Assembly: GCA_021819245.1 (NCBI GenBank)
Contig: JAKARI010000008.1
Span: 28,225 to 90,307 of the forward strand
DNA: 62,083 nucleotides
Direction: 5' to 3'
DNA from: Pseudomonadota bacterium
GTDB lineage: Bacteria; Pseudomonadota; Gammaproteobacteria; Acidiferrobacterales; Acidiferrobacteraceae
Shown: positions 43,514-55,879 of the stretch, piece after piece
Layout: each line of letters begins with the position of its first letter
Position numbering within the stretch: position 1 is the first letter of the stretch
Made by a program: the position numbers and the translations under genes
Notes under the pieces: model-generated
Seen by the model: only the letters and a program-made list of their open reading frames with translations
Database searches by the model: none
Told to the model about the DNA's origin: nothing

Positions 43514-45282
43514 CCTCGCTTCCTATGACCTCGTCTGTGGAGACGCTGGCGGCCGTGCTGGCGGTGACGATTGCCCTCGGCGTGCCGCTTGGCGCGTATA
43601 TGGCCCGTGTCTATGGCGGCGAGGCCTTTTGGGCAACCCGTGTCCTGGGGCCCATTGAACGCCTCATATATCGCGTGGCCGGCATTCACCCGGCAGACGA
43701 GATGGATTGGAAGCGCTATGCGGTCGCGCTGCTTGTCTTCAATCTCCTGGGCATGCTGTTTCTCTACGGCCTTTTGTTGTGGCAGCAGGATTTGCCGCTC
43801 AACCCCGAGCATTTTCCGGCGGTCACGCATGCCCTGGCCTTCAATACCGCGGCAAGTTTCGTCACAAATACCAATTGGCAGGCCTACGGCGGCGAATCGA
43901 CGATGAGTTATCTTTCCCAGATGCTGGGCCTAGCCGTTCAGAACTTCCTGTCGGCGGCCACCGGTATCGTCATTGTGCTCGCCATCATCCGCGGCATCGT
44001 CCGCTCCAGGAGCCGCCATCTCGGCAACTTCTGGGTCGATATGACGCGCACCGTACTCTACGTGCTGCTGCCGTTGTCGGTCGTTTTCGGTCTCATACTC
44101 ATGGAGCAGGGCGCACCCCAGACCTTGAGCGCCTATGTGCATGCGCATCTGATTGCGCCATTTGTCAGCGGCAAGCTGCATGTCACTCATCAGACCATCG
44201 CCTTAGGCCCGGTCGCCTCGCAGGAGGCGATCAAGCAGCTTGGTAACAACGGCGGAGGGTTTTTCAATGCCAACTCCGCGCACCCCTTCGAGAATCCGAC
44301 GGCGTTTACCAACTTTCTGCAGATGGTCGCGATGATCCTGATTCCGGTAGCGCTCGTGTTCATGTTCGCAGATATGGCCCGCGATCGGCGCCAGGGCATC
44401 ATGATTCTCTCGGCGATGCTGGTCTTGTTCGTGCCGCTTGCGCTTGCAAGCCTGCATTACGATCTTGCGCCCAATCCCTTGTTCCACGGCCTTGGGGTCA
44501 GTCAGGCGACGACTGCAGCCAATGCCGGCGGCGGTAACATGGTCGGCGTCGAGGATCGATTCGGGGCCGGGAGCTCGGCGCTCTTTGGCAGTCTTGCCAC
44601 GGCGACATCGACCGGCGCGGCCAATAGCGCCTACGACTCCTTCATGCCCCTGTCGGGTCTTGTGAACCTGTTTCTCATGCAGCTGGGCGAGACGGCATTC
44701 GGAGGTGTGGGGACGGGGCTTGCGACCATGCTGGCGTTTGTCCTCTTCGCGGTCTTCCTGGGCGGCCTGATGATCGGGCGCACGCCGGAGTATCTGGGCA
44801 AGAAGATCGAGTCCTTCGAGATCAAGATGGTCTCGCTATCCATTCTCGTCATGCCCCTGCTCGTTCTGATCGGGACATCGGTGGCCATGGCATTCGCCGC
44901 CGGCCGCGCCGGGGCGTTCAATCCCGGGGCACATGGATTTAGTGAGATCCTCTATGCTTTCACGAGTTCCGCGAATAATAACGGCAGCGCCTTTGGAGGC
45001 CTCAATGCCGATACCACCTTCTACAATGTCGCAACCGGGCTTTGCATGCTGATGGGGCGCTATTGGAGCTATCTGCCCTTGCTGGCCTTGGGCGGGTCGC
45101 TTGCCGCCAAGCAGAAACTGCCGCCCTCGGCCGGGACCCTCGGGGCCCACGGGCCGCTCTTTGTGGGGCTGGTGGTGGGTGTGGTCCTGCTCGTTGGGGC
45201 CCTGAATTTCTTCCCGGCCCTGGGGCTTGGACCCATCGCCGAGCAGCTGACCCCCGTCCACGCGCTGGCCGCGCTCAAGTAA
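43510..45282 (+). CDS. kdpA: KdpA, potassium-binding subunit of pump 1
   Basis: A 590-residue polytopic protein related to Trk/Ktr channels. The four selectivity-filter repeats can be picked out: '[12 protein letters not shown]', '[18 protein letters not shown]', '[12 protein letters not shown]' and '[13 protein letters not shown]'. It captures K+ at the periplasmic side for the high-affinity Kdp-ATPase. The start at 43510 overlaps kdpF by ATGA. Confidence 0.96.
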   Translation: MTSLPMTSSVETLAAVLAVTIALGVPLGAYMARVYGGEAFWATRVLGPIERLIYRVAGIHPADEMDWKRYAVALLVFNLLGMLFLYGLLLWQQDLPLNPEHFPAVTHALAFNTAASFVTNTNWQAYGGESTMSYLSQMLGLAVQNFLSAATGIVIVLAIIRGIVRSRSRHLGNFWVDMTRTVLYVLLPLSVVFGLILMEQGAPQTLSAYVHAHLIAPFVSGKLHVTHQTIALGPVASQEAIKQLGNNGGGFFNANSAHPFENPTAFTNFLQMVAMILIPVALVFMFADMARDRRQGIMILSAMLVLFVPLALASLHYDLAPNPLFHGLGVSQATTAANAGGGNMVGVEDRFGAGSSALFGSLATATSTGAANSAYDSFMPLSGLVNLFLMQLGETAFGGVGTGLATMLAFVLFAVFLGGLMIGRTPEYLGKKIESFEIKMVSLSILVMPLLVLIGTSVAMAFAAGRAGAFNPGAHGFSEILYAFTSSANNNGSAFGGLNADTTFYNVATGLCMLMGRYWSYLPLLALGGSLAAKQKLPPSAGTLGAHGPLFVGLVVGVVLLVGALNFFPALGLGPIAEQLTPVHALAALK

Positions 45283-45295
45283 GCAAGGAGGGAGC

Positions 45296-47368
<2,073 letters not shown>

Positions 47369-47376
47369 GAGGCATG

Positions 47377-47970
47377 ATGACATTGCGCGACATGAGGGCG
47401 GCGGTCGTATTGTTTCTTGGGCTTGCGGTTGCAACCGGGCTTTTATATCCGCTCGCCATGACCGGCGCCGGTCAGGTGTTGTTCCCCCGTCAGGCCAATG
47501 GCTCGCTGATACGCGTTCACGGGCGGATCATGGGGTCGATGCTCATCGGGCAATACCTGCGGGGGCCGGGCCTGTTCTGGAGCCGTCCGTCGGCGACCGC
47601 ACCTGTGCCCTATGACGCCAAGGCCTCGGGCGCCTCCAATCTCGGCCCCGACAACCCCGTGCTGCGTCAGCATGTGGCATCGCGTGTGGCCGCGTTGCGT
47701 AAGGCCGACCCCGGGGTGCGGGGGCCGGTACCGGTAGACCTCGTGACCTCATCCGGATCGGGGCTTGATCCCGATATCAGTATCGCCGCCGCGCACTATC
47801 AAGTGGCGCGCATATCGCGTGCCACCACGATCGCCCGGGGGCAGCTTATGGCGCTCATAAGGCGCTATACCGTGCCTCGCTCGCTCGGCTTTCTCGGGGA
47901 GCCCGTGGTCAATGTCGTGAGGCTCGATCTGGCGCTATGGAGGCGGGAGGGCGCTCGCCGGCCGCGGTAA
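47377..47970 (+). CDS. kdpC: KdpC subunit of potassium pump 1
   Basis: A KdpC of about 197 residues. An N-terminal helix ('AAVVLFLGLAVATGLLYPLAM') is followed by the periplasmic domain with the family motifs 'ANGSLIRVHGRIMGSMLIGQ', 'FWSRPSATAPVPYDAKASGASNLGP' (core YDAKASGASNLGP) and 'SSGSGLDPDIS'. KdpC helps raise K+ affinity of KdpA. AGGAGG at 47367-47372 favours the ATG at 47377 (or 47374) over 47359. An interval of 254 bases without any recognised gene follows. Confidence 0.94.
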   Translation: MTLRDMRAAVVLFLGLAVATGLLYPLAMTGAGQVLFPRQANGSLIRVHGRIMGSMLIGQYLRGPGLFWSRPSATAPVPYDAKASGASNLGPDNPVLRQHVASRVAALRKADPGVRGPVPVDLVTSSGSGLDPDISIAAAHYQVARISRATTIARGQLMALIRRYTVPRSLGFLGEPVVNVVRLDLALWRREGARRPR

Positions 47971-48224
47971 CCCGCGTGATCGATAAGGCGGTGTCCGGGC
48001 GAGAGGCATGGCCTTCCGGCCTTCAGGCCTTCAGGCCAAGGGGTCTGGGACTTATGCCCTCGAGCCGGATGCCCCGGGCCCTAGGACCGCTTGCGCGTTC
48101 GTGATAGATTTCGCCGTTTATCGGATCCCATCCACCGTCTTTCCAGGGCGGGCGGGGGTCCTTGAGTCCGGCCCATAGGGATTCATGGGGGTGTGCGGCC
48201 GGTGGTGAATCAGGAGCGCGGGGT

Positions 48225-48338
48225 GTGGCCTTGTTTTGGATCATGGGGGCGTTGTTCGTGGCCGTCTATGGGCTTCTTTGGGGTCTTGTCCGGTTTTCCG
48301 AGTCCGTGATCCGGACCCGCGAGGGGGGCAATCGATGA
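48225..48338 (+). CDS. Mini membrane protein preceding kdpF (copy 2)
   Basis: A 37-residue frame from GTG 48225 (CAGGAGCG upstream). One hydrophobic helix ('ALFWIMGALFVAVYGLLWGLV') is followed by a charged tail ('RTREGGNR'). The stop overlaps kdpF2 by ATGA, exactly as in copy 1. Sequence similarity to copy 1 is low, but length, topology and position are the same. Confidence 0.58.
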   Translation: MALFWIMGALFVAVYGLLWGLVRFSESVIRTREGGNR

Positions 48339-48415
48339 TCGACGGACTGCTGGCGCTTGTGATCGCGGTGGTGGCCTATCTCGTGTATGCGATTCTCTAT
48401 CCGGAACGGTTCTAA
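48335..48415 (+). CDS. kdpF: KdpF, small subunit of potassium pump 2
   Basis: A 26-residue single-helix protein ending 'YAILYPERF', the KdpF C-terminal signature. It is followed three bases later by kdpA2. Confidence 0.88.
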   Translation: MIDGLLALVIAVVAYLVYAILYPERF

Positions 48416-48418
48416 GGA

Positions 48419-50167
48419 ATGAGCCCCGCGGCCTTTTGGCAGATCGTCCTCGAACTCTTGGCGGCCGGCGCCTTGAGCGTACCCTTCGGCCACTATCTGG
48501 CGCGCGTCTTTCAGGACCAAAAGACCTGGTTGGATCCCATTGTGGACCCCATCGATCGCGCGATCTATCGTCTCATAGGTCCGGATGCCGTCAATCAGGC
48601 CATGGACTGGAAGGGTTATGCGGGCAATATGTTGCTCACCAACCTCCTGATGGGGCTTTTGATCTACGCCATCCTGTCGTGGCAAGGACACCTGCCATGG
48701 AATCCTTTGCACTTTGCTGATGTCAGCCCGTTTCTCGCATTCAACACCGCGGCGAGCTTCATCACCAATACCAATTGGCAGGCCTACGGCGGCGAATCGA
48801 CGCTGTCGCTCTTTAGCCAGATGGCCGCCATCACCTTTCCCATGTTCGCCTCGGCGGCCACCGGCCTGGTCGCGGCCATCGCGTTTTTCCGGGCGCTCGG
48901 GCCGGCTTGCGACAAGGGCCGCAATCTTGGCAACTTCTATCGGGATTTCGTGCGTGCGCTGACCCGGGTTTTTCTGTTGCCCTGCCTTTTCATCACCCCG
49001 ATCCTGGTCTGGGCCGGGTCGCCGGAGACGCTTGCAGGCATGGTCACGGCGCACCTTGTGCAAGGTGGCATACAGCACATACCGATGGGGCCGGTGGCCG
49101 ATCTCGAGGTCATAAAGCACCTCGGCACGAATGGCGGCGGGTTTTTCAACGCCAATTCGGCACACCCCTTCGAGAATCCGACGCCCCTGTCGAACGTCAT
49201 CGAGACCCTGCTCATGATGGTCACACCGATGGCGCTGGTCATCGCCTTCGGGCGTATGGTCGCAAGCCCACGGCTTGCGCGCGTCATGTATGGCGTCATG
49301 GCCTTCATGCTGGTGGTGGCGGTGTCCGTCATGGTAATCGCCGAACAGCGCGGCACGCCGCTTTTGGCCCACGCCGGCCTCATGCAGCATGCCGGCTTCG
49401 GCCAGATGGGCGGCAACATGGTGGGCAAGGAGGTTCGCTTTGGCATCACCCAGAGCGCGATTTTCGATACCGTCAGCACGGCGTTTACCACCGGCAGCGT
49501 GAACTCGCTGCTCGATAGCTATACGCCCCTGGGCGGCATGGTCGCGCTTGTGCAGATGATGTTGAATTGCGTATTCGGGGGTGACGGTGTAGGCCTGCTC
49601 AATTTTCTCATGTATGGCCTGTTCGCGGTGTTCATCGCCGGTCTCATGGTCGGCAGGACGCCGGAGTTTCTCGGCAAGAAGATCGAGAAGCGCGAGATTG
49701 TATTAGCGTCGCTTGCGCTTTTGGTGCATCCGCTCATCATCCTGGCCCCGGCGGCGTGGTCGTTGATGGCCCCCTACGGGGTGAACGCCCTTGGCAACAG
49801 CGGTTCCCACGGCCTGTCCGAGGTTCTTTATGCCTTTGTCTCGGCGGCCGCCAATAATGGTTCGGCGTTTGCGGGCTTAAACGGCAATACCCCTTGGTAC
49901 AACATCGTGCTTGGCCTTGTGATGCTGTTTGGACGCTACGCCTCGATCATCTTCATGCTGGCGCTCGGGGGCTCCCTGGCCGCCAAGCCGCGCGTGCAGG
50001 AGACCATCGGGACCTTGAAGATTGATACCGCGCTGTTCGGAGGATTCTGGCTTGCGACGATCATCGTGGTGGGCGCGCTGACCTTCTTGCCGGCACTCGT
50101 CCTGGGGCCGATCGCTGAGTTTTTCGCGCTCTATGGTCACCATGCCCTGTCGGGGATGGGGCGATGA
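48419..50167 (+). CDS. kdpA: KdpA, potassium-binding subunit of pump 2
   Basis: A 582-residue KdpA. The selectivity repeats are '[12 protein letters not shown]', '[18 protein letters not shown]', 'NCVFGGDGVGLL' and 'AANNGSAFAGLN'. It is diverged from KdpA1 outside these motifs. The filter flank in repeat 3 differs (CVFGGDGVG against AFGGVGTG), so ion affinity could differ between pumps. It overlaps kdpB2 by ATGA. Confidence 0.96.
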   Translation: MSPAAFWQIVLELLAAGALSVPFGHYLARVFQDQKTWLDPIVDPIDRAIYRLIGPDAVNQAMDWKGYAGNMLLTNLLMGLLIYAILSWQGHLPWNPLHFADVSPFLAFNTAASFITNTNWQAYGGESTLSLFSQMAAITFPMFASAATGLVAAIAFFRALGPACDKGRNLGNFYRDFVRALTRVFLLPCLFITPILVWAGSPETLAGMVTAHLVQGGIQHIPMGPVADLEVIKHLGTNGGGFFNANSAHPFENPTPLSNVIETLLMMVTPMALVIAFGRMVASPRLARVMYGVMAFMLVVAVSVMVIAEQRGTPLLAHAGLMQHAGFGQMGGNMVGKEVRFGITQSAIFDTVSTAFTTGSVNSLLDSYTPLGGMVALVQMMLNCVFGGDGVGLLNFLMYGLFAVFIAGLMVGRTPEFLGKKIEKREIVLASLALLVHPLIILAPAAWSLMAPYGVNALGNSGSHGLSEVLYAFVSAAANNGSAFAGLNGNTPWYNIVLGLVMLFGRYASIIFMLALGGSLAAKPRVQETIGTLKIDTALFGGFWLATIIVVGALTFLPALVLGPIAEFFALYGHHALSGMGR

Positions 50168-52233
50168 GCGCCGCCGTGGGTCATAGACCGGAGCCTTTCG
50201 AGATACACCGCAAGGGTACGCGCGAACTCGTGATCGAGGCGGTCGTGGATGCATTTCGAAAGTTTCGGCCCGGGGTGCAGATTCGTAATCCGGTCATGTT
50301 CATCGTATGGCTGTCGATGTTCGTGACCCTGGCGCTCACCTTCGACCCGGGACTTTTTGGCAAGACTACGGTCGGTGCCGCCTATGACGGGTTTGTGACG
50401 GTTATCTTGTTTTTCACGGTGTGGTTCGCCAATTTCGCGGAGGCCCTGGCGGAGGGTCGGGGCAAGGCGCAGGCCGACAGCCTGCGCCAGACAAAGACCG
50501 ACGTGACGGCGCGGCGCATCGTCGACGATGACACATTCGAAGTGATTATGGCCGGCGCGTTGCGCAAGGGTGATCGCGTGCGCGTGGAGTCCGGGGAGAT
50601 TATTCCGACCGACGGCGAAATTCTCGAGGGTATTGCATCAGTCGACGAGTCGGCTATCACAGGGGAGTCGGCGCCCGTGCTGAAGGAACCCGGGACAGAT
50701 ATATTCTCGACAGTGACGGGCGGCACACGCATCTTGTCCGATTGGCTGGTCTTTCGGGTTGCAGCCGATCCCGGACACACGTTTCTTGATCGCATGATTC
50801 ATCTCGTGGAGGGTGCGCGCCGCCAGAAGACACCCAACGAGATCGCGCTGACGGTATTGCTCGCGGTGCTCAGCCTCATATTTGTCATCGTGGTTGCGAC
50901 ACTAAAGCCGCTCGCCGCGTTCCTGCACATCGATCTCGATGTCGCCACCCTGGTCGCGCTGCTGGTGGCCTTGATGCCGACTACGATCGGGGCACTGTTG
51001 TCGGCAATCGGTATCGCCGGCATCGATCGCGCGACGCGCTTTAATGTCCTGGCCATGTCCGGCCGGGCGGTAGAGGCCGCAGGCGACGTGCAAACCCTGA
51101 TCCTGGACAAGACCGGCACGATCACCATGGGCAATCGCCAGGCCACGGAATTCGTACCCTTGCCCGGCCATAGCGAGGCTGACGTGGCATCGATCGCGCT
51201 TGCGGCCTCGTGGTATGACACCACCCCCGAGGGCCGCTCCATAGTGGCGCTGGCGGTAGCGCGCGGGGCCAAGCACGATCCGGCCTGGGAGCGGGGGCAG
51301 GGCGTCTTGTTCACGGCCGAGACGCGCATGAGCGGCACTGACCTGCCGGATGGCCGCAAGGCCCGCAAGGGCGCGGTGGCGGCAGTCGCCCGCTATGTCC
51401 AGGAGGGATTCAAGGCGAGCGCCCCGGCTGAACTCAAGGGGGCTGCGGAACTGGTCGCGCGTAAGGGTGCGACACCCTTGGCGCTCGCCATCGACGGGGA
51501 CCTAGTCGGCGTGATCGGCCTGTCGGATGTCTTGAAGCCGGGCATGCGCGAGCGTTTTGCCCATATGCGCAGCCTCGGCATAAAGACTATCATGGTCACC
51601 GGCGACAACCCGATCACGGCGCGTGTCATCGCCGAGCAGGCCGGGGTCGACGATTTTGTGGCCGAGGCCAAACCCGAGGATAAGATCCGGGTCATCCGTT
51701 CCGAGCAGGCCCGGGGGCGGCTCGTGGCCATGACCGGAGATGGCACGAACGATGCGCCAGCGCTTGCCCAGGCGGATGTCGGTCTGGCCATGCATTCCGG
51801 GACGGTGCCGGCGAAGGAGGCCGCGAACATGATCGACCTCGACTCGGACCCCACGAAGCTGATCGACGTGGTGGCGATCGGGAAGCAGCTCCTGATCACA
51901 CGCGGGGCGCTTACGACGTTTTCGATTGCAAACGATGTCGCCAAGTATTTCGCGATGCTGCCGGCCATGTTCATGCTCGCTCTGCCGGGTGTCTCGGCAC
52001 TCAATGTCATGCGTCTCGCCACCCCTGAGAGCGCGGTCCTGTCGGCACTCATCTTCAATGCGATCATTATCCCGATTCTCATACCGCTCGCGCTGCGCGG
52101 TGTGCGCTTTCAGCCCACCACAGCGAACCGCATGCTGGCGCGCAACGTATTGCTCTACGGACTCGGAGGCCTCATTGTGCCGTTCATCGGCATCAAGGCC
52201 ATCGACCTCCTCTTGAGTCCATTTCTCCATTAG
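50164..52233 (+). CDS. kdpB: KdpB, P-type ATPase subunit of pump 2
   Basis: A 689-residue P-type ATPase subunit with '[11 protein letters not shown]' (actuator), '[14 protein letters not shown]' (phosphorylated Asp), 'KGAVAAVARYV' and '[16 protein letters not shown]'. All catalytic motifs are intact, so this pump should be functional alongside pump 1. Confidence 0.97.
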   Translation: MSAAVGHRPEPFEIHRKGTRELVIEAVVDAFRKFRPGVQIRNPVMFIVWLSMFVTLALTFDPGLFGKTTVGAAYDGFVTVILFFTVWFANFAEALAEGRGKAQADSLRQTKTDVTARRIVDDDTFEVIMAGALRKGDRVRVESGEIIPTDGEILEGIASVDESAITGESAPVLKEPGTDIFSTVTGGTRILSDWLVFRVAADPGHTFLDRMIHLVEGARRQKTPNEIALTVLLAVLSLIFVIVVATLKPLAAFLHIDLDVATLVALLVALMPTTIGALLSAIGIAGIDRATRFNVLAMSGRAVEAAGDVQTLILDKTGTITMGNRQATEFVPLPGHSEADVASIALAASWYDTTPEGRSIVALAVARGAKHDPAWERGQGVLFTAETRMSGTDLPDGRKARKGAVAAVARYVQEGFKASAPAELKGAAELVARKGATPLALAIDGDLVGVIGLSDVLKPGMRERFAHMRSLGIKTIMVTGDNPITARVIAEQAGVDDFVAEAKPEDKIRVIRSEQARGRLVAMTGDGTNDAPALAQADVGLAMHSGTVPAKEAANMIDLDSDPTKLIDVVAIGKQLLITRGALTTFSIANDVAKYFAMLPAMFMLALPGVSALNVMRLATPESAVLSALIFNAIIIPILIPLALRGVRFQPTTANRMLARNVLLYGLGGLIVPFIGIKAIDLLLSPFLH

Positions 52234-52253
52234 GTGTTCTTTAAGGAGGCGCC

Positions 52254-52850
52254 GTGTCGCGTACTTTCGGGACCGCCCTACGTGTGACATTGCTAAGCTG
52301 GCTCATGTTGGGGCTGGGCTACCCGCTGCTAGAAGTCGGGGTCAATCAGCTCATATTCCCGGGGCCGGCAAACGGTAGCCTGGTGCGGGTCGCGGGCCGG
52401 GTGGTCGGTTCGCATCTCATCGAGCAGCGATTCCGGGGAAGCGGCTGGTTCCACGGCCGGCCATCGGTTGTGTATATGGACCCGCTCTCATCCGGGGGCT
52501 CCAATCTGGGCCCGTCGAGCAGGCGGCTCGCGCGCCATCTCGCCTTGCGGCGCGTAAAGCTCGTTGCCCGGCACCCGCGACTTGCCGGCCGGCGCCTTCC
52601 GGCCGACATGATCACGAGTTCGGCATCCGGCCTCGACCCCGATATCACCCCCGCCAATGCCTATCTGCAGGCATCGTGGGTGGCGCGTGCGCGTGGATTG
52701 CCGCTTGCATTGGTGCGCCATCTCGTGACGCGTCATATCCATGGGCCATGGCTTGGGCTTTTCGGGCAGGCCCGCGTCAACGTCCTGTCGCTCAACCTGG
52801 GGCTTTTGCGCATTGTCGGCCGCTTGGGCCGTGCTAGGATGGCGCCGTGA
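52254..52850 (+). CDS. kdpC: KdpC subunit of potassium pump 2
   Basis: A 198-residue KdpC from GTG 52254 (AAGGAGG upstream). It has an N-terminal helix ('LLSWLMLGLGYPLLEVGV'), then 'ANGSLVRVAGRVVGSHLIEQ', 'SSGGSNLGPSSRRL' and 'TSSASGLDPDITPANAYLQA' (core ASGLDPDITPANA). It lacks some of the usual middle segment but keeps the family core. The regulator gene begins about 40 bases later. Confidence 0.93.
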   Translation: MSRTFGTALRVTLLSWLMLGLGYPLLEVGVNQLIFPGPANGSLVRVAGRVVGSHLIEQRFRGSGWFHGRPSVVYMDPLSSGGSNLGPSSRRLARHLALRRVKLVARHPRLAGRRLPADMITSSASGLDPDITPANAYLQASWVARARGLPLALVRHLVTRHIHGPWLGLFGQARVNVLSLNLGLLRIVGRLGRARMAP

Positions 52851-52892
52851 AGGCCTGCGAGGGCTAGGGACCCGGTGGTCCCGGCGGATACT

Positions 52893-54062
52893 ATGAGCGA
52901 ATCACAGGGCACGCTGTCTTCTGTGCAAGAGGATATCCTGAGCACGCTGAAGGAGCGCCCCGCCGGGCGGCTCAAGATCTATATCGGTTCGGCGGCCGGG
53001 GTCGGAAAGACCTACCAGATGCTGCTCGAGGCGCAGAGGTTGCGAAGCGAGGGCGTGGACGTGGTGCTCGGCTATATCGAGACCCATGGTCGCGCCGAGA
53101 CCGCAGCGCTCGTCGGTGATCTCGAAAGCATCCCGTTGCGGCGTGTCCGTTATCAGGACCGGCTATTCGACGAGATGAACCTGCCGGCGATCCTCGAGCG
53201 GCGCCCGCAGATCGTGGTCATAGACGAGCTCGCTCATTCGAATATTCCGGGGACCGAGCACCCAAAGCGCTATCAGGACGTCGAGGACATTCTGAAGGCC
53301 GGTATCAATGTCATCAGCGCCGTCAATATTCAGCACATTGAAAGTCTCAACCCCTACGTCGAGCGGCTGACCGGCGTGAAGGTCCGCGAGACCGTTCCCG
53401 ATCGGGTGCTTGGGATCGCAAGCGAGATCATCAATATCGATCTATCCGTCGAAGATCACAGGGAGCGGCTGCGGCGCGGAAAGATCTACCCCGCGGAGAA
53501 GGTCGAAAGCGCGCTACGCGGATTTTTCACGCCCGAGAATCTCGCGGCCATGCGCGAGATGGCGCTGCGCGAGGTGGCGAGCAAGGTCGAGTATCAGACC
53601 GAGGAGCAGCGTCTGGCACGTGAGGCGGGGCCCTTGCGCCGTCTGGAGCGCGTGGTCGTATGCCTGGGTCCCGATCACGCCACCAATGTGGCCCTGCTGC
53701 GGCGCGGGGCGCGTATTGCCGGCCGTCTCAATGCCGACTGGTTCGCGGTCACCGTGGTCAGGCCCGAGCTTGCACCCGGCAAGGCCTTGAGCCCGGTTCG
53801 CAAGGAATTCCTGAAGCTCGAGCGCCTGGCCGAAGAGCTTGGGGCGCGGTTTGAGGTCCTCGAGGCGCACAGCGTGCTCGATGCCCTGGTGAGCTTCGTT
53901 GAAGAACATGGCATCACCATGGCGATCTTTGGCAAGAACCGGCATGTGGGATGGCGTCTGCGCATGTTCAAGTGGCTGACCCTCGAGTTTCTAAGCCATA
54001 CCGAGGGGGTGGATGTGCAAATCGTTGACACCGACGAACGCGATGCGTCGGCACGTAACTAG
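52893..54062 (+). CDS. kdpD: KdpD sensor module without kinase domain
   Basis: A 389-residue protein corresponding only to the cytoplasmic N-terminal part of KdpD. It has the KdpD domain with Walker A 'GSAAGVGKTYQML' and Walker B-like 'IVVIDELAHSNIPGTEHPKR', then a universal-stress (Usp) domain (about 245-370, 'RVVVCLGPDHATN'). E. coli KdpD (about 890 residues) continues into four membrane helices and a kinase; these are absent, and the frame ends cleanly. A separate histidine kinase follows 8 bases later, so sensing and phosphorylation are split. In-frame GTG 52875 is an alternative start. Confidence 0.9.
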   Translation: MSESQGTLSSVQEDILSTLKERPAGRLKIYIGSAAGVGKTYQMLLEAQRLRSEGVDVVLGYIETHGRAETAALVGDLESIPLRRVRYQDRLFDEMNLPAILERRPQIVVIDELAHSNIPGTEHPKRYQDVEDILKAGINVISAVNIQHIESLNPYVERLTGVKVRETVPDRVLGIASEIINIDLSVEDHRERLRRGKIYPAEKVESALRGFFTPENLAAMREMALREVASKVEYQTEEQRLAREAGPLRRLERVVVCLGPDHATNVALLRRGARIAGRLNADWFAVTVVRPELAPGKALSPVRKEFLKLERLAEELGARFEVLEAHSVLDALVSFVEEHGITMAIFGKNRHVGWRLRMFKWLTLEFLSHTEGVDVQIVDTDERDASARN

Positions 54063-54070
54063 GAAAAGCC

Positions 54071-55876
54071 ATGCTGCGATCACTGAGTAACCGCCTGATA
54101 GTTGCTATTTCCTGTGTCGTCCTGCTTCTTGGCGTTCTGGGCGCATTGCTGGTCAGTCGCATAGGCGGCCTGGGCGGCACCACCCAGGCGATCCTCCGTA
54201 CCAATGCCCAGTCGGCTGCGGCCATGAGCAAGATGCGTGACGCCGCGCAGGCCTACGAGATTGCCACGCGGGCCCGAATTCGGGCGCATATTGCGGCGCG
54301 TTTCGCGGCGGCCTGGCAGGGTTTCAAGGACGATAGTCGCAGGTTGCATGTGGCAGCCGAGCGCGCGCGCGTCGCGGCCACCTGGAAGGCCTACCGGCAT
54401 CACCCCAACGCCGCCCACCTGCGGGCACTCAACGAGGCCCTTGAGGATCTGAAGACGGTGGATCGGGCGGCGATAACCGCCCGCGAACACCATACCATAG
54501 CCGCCATCAAGGACCTTACGATCTTTGCCTCCCTGGGGCTTGCGGCCTCGCTGCTTGTCATTCTGATGTTGTCCGTATGGATGGTGCGGCTCATCATACG
54601 GCCCATGCGCCAGCTCGCCCGCGGTATTCATGACCTGAATCCGTCCGGCGCCCACCGCGAACTCGAACGCTATGGGCTTTCGGAATTCGACGACCTCACG
54701 CGCGAGTTTAATGCCCTCTTGCGGCGCCTCGACAAGCATGAGCGCGGGAATACCGATAAGCTCCTCTACGAGAACGCCAAGATCGATGCGCTCATAAACT
54801 CCATAGACGATGGCCTTGTCCTTCTGGATCGGCAGGACAAGATCCTGCACGTGAACTTCATGGCCGGGATGTTGCTTCAGACTGAACCCGGCGAGTTGCT
54901 CGGGCGCAATATCAACGATCTCAATATCGCCACACGCTTTTATATAAATCTTCGCAACGCGCTCGTATCCTTGCGCAGGGAGGATCGCGATGAGCCGCAA
55001 TACAGCCGCAACGAGTTTTCTCTGACGATACGCGGCCGCCTCCATTCGTACATCCTGAAGACGGTCCCGTTCCGCGACAAGGGGCGCAGCATCATAGGGT
55101 TGATCGTGGTTTTGCAGGACGTGACTGAATTACGCCATGCCGAGCATCAGAGGCGACAGCTCCTGGCGACCTTGTCGCATGAGCTAAAGACCCCCCTTAC
55201 GAGCTTGAGCCTAAGCATCGAGACACTTTATGAGACGGCGCATCAGGACAATTATCCGCATCAGGTCCGTCAGTTGCTTGAGGTTGGCAAGGAGGAGGTC
55301 AATCGCCTCACGATGCTGGTAGAAGACCTTTTGGATGTATCCCGCCCCGATGCGATTCGCACGAGTATCGAGCTAAAGCCCCTGGAGCTGTGCGAATTCC
55401 TGCGCCGCCAGGCGCATTCCTTTCGGCTCCAGGCGGATTTGCAGGACGTGGATCTCGTCCTAAGGTGCGTGCCGGATGTGGCCGTGAATGCCGATCCTGT
55501 GAAGCTCGGTTGGGTCTTTAATAACCTGTTGTCCAATGCCTTGCGGCATACGCCCCTGCACGGACAGATCACCATATCGGTATCGGTGGCCAGCGAAGAT
55601 GAGGTTCTGGTGGAGGTCGCCGATACCGGCCGCGGCATACCGTCCGAGGAGCTTCCCCATATCTTCGACTGGTTCACGCAAGGCACCGCGGACCGCCCGG
55701 GATCCGCGGGCATGGGCCTTGCCATCGTCCGGGAAATGGTGGAGGCCCATGGCGGGCGTATCACCGTCAGCTCCAAAATGAATGAAGGGACACAGTTTCG
55801 AATCACGCTTCCCCGGCACATGACGACGGGCGATCTGCCGATGCAGCCTGTCGTACCGCTTTCCGGCGGGCGCTAG
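54071..55876 (+). CDS. Membrane histidine kinase with HAMP and PAS domains
   Basis: A 601-residue sensor kinase. TM1 (about 9-30) and TM2 (about 157-177) enclose a roughly 125-residue helical periplasmic region. HAMP, then a PAS domain (about 240-350, 'SIDDGLVLLDRQDKILHVN', core shown) follow. The HisKA domain is 'LLATLSHELKTPLTSL' (phospho-His), and the HATPase has 'NNLLSNALRHTP', 'VADTGRGIP' and 'GMGLAIVREM'. It is unlike the kinase half of KdpD. It sits between the KdpD module and the sigma-54 activator and is presumably the phosphodonor of the latter in potassium control. Confidence 0.92.
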   Translation: MLRSLSNRLIVAISCVVLLLGVLGALLVSRIGGLGGTTQAILRTNAQSAAAMSKMRDAAQAYEIATRARIRAHIAARFAAAWQGFKDDSRRLHVAAERARVAATWKAYRHHPNAAHLRALNEALEDLKTVDRAAITAREHHTIAAIKDLTIFASLGLAASLLVILMLSVWMVRLIIRPMRQLARGIHDLNPSGAHRELERYGLSEFDDLTREFNALLRRLDKHERGNTDKLLYENAKIDALINSIDDGLVLLDRQDKILHVNFMAGMLLQTEPGELLGRNINDLNIATRFYINLRNALVSLRREDRDEPQYSRNEFSLTIRGRLHSYILKTVPFRDKGRSIIGLIVVLQDVTELRHAEHQRRQLLATLSHELKTPLTSLSLSIETLYETAHQDNYPHQVRQLLEVGKEEVNRLTMLVEDLLDVSRPDAIRTSIELKPLELCEFLRRQAHSFRLQADLQDVDLVLRCVPDVAVNADPVKLGWVFNNLLSNALRHTPLHGQITISVSVASEDEVLVEVADTGRGIPSEELPHIFDWFTQGTADRPGSAGMGLAIVREMVEAHGGRITVSSKMNEGTQFRITLPRHMTTGDLPMQPVVPLSGGR

Positions 55877-55879
55877 GAC

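Noticed and set aside
47971-48224. Possible sigma-54 promoter before kdp operon 2
   Set aside because: No GG-N10-GC match resembling the consensus was found in the gap.
48266-49390. 374-codon minus-strand frame opposite kdpA2
   Set aside because: It is antisense to KdpA2, with His/Arg/Asp-rich composition typical of shadow frames.
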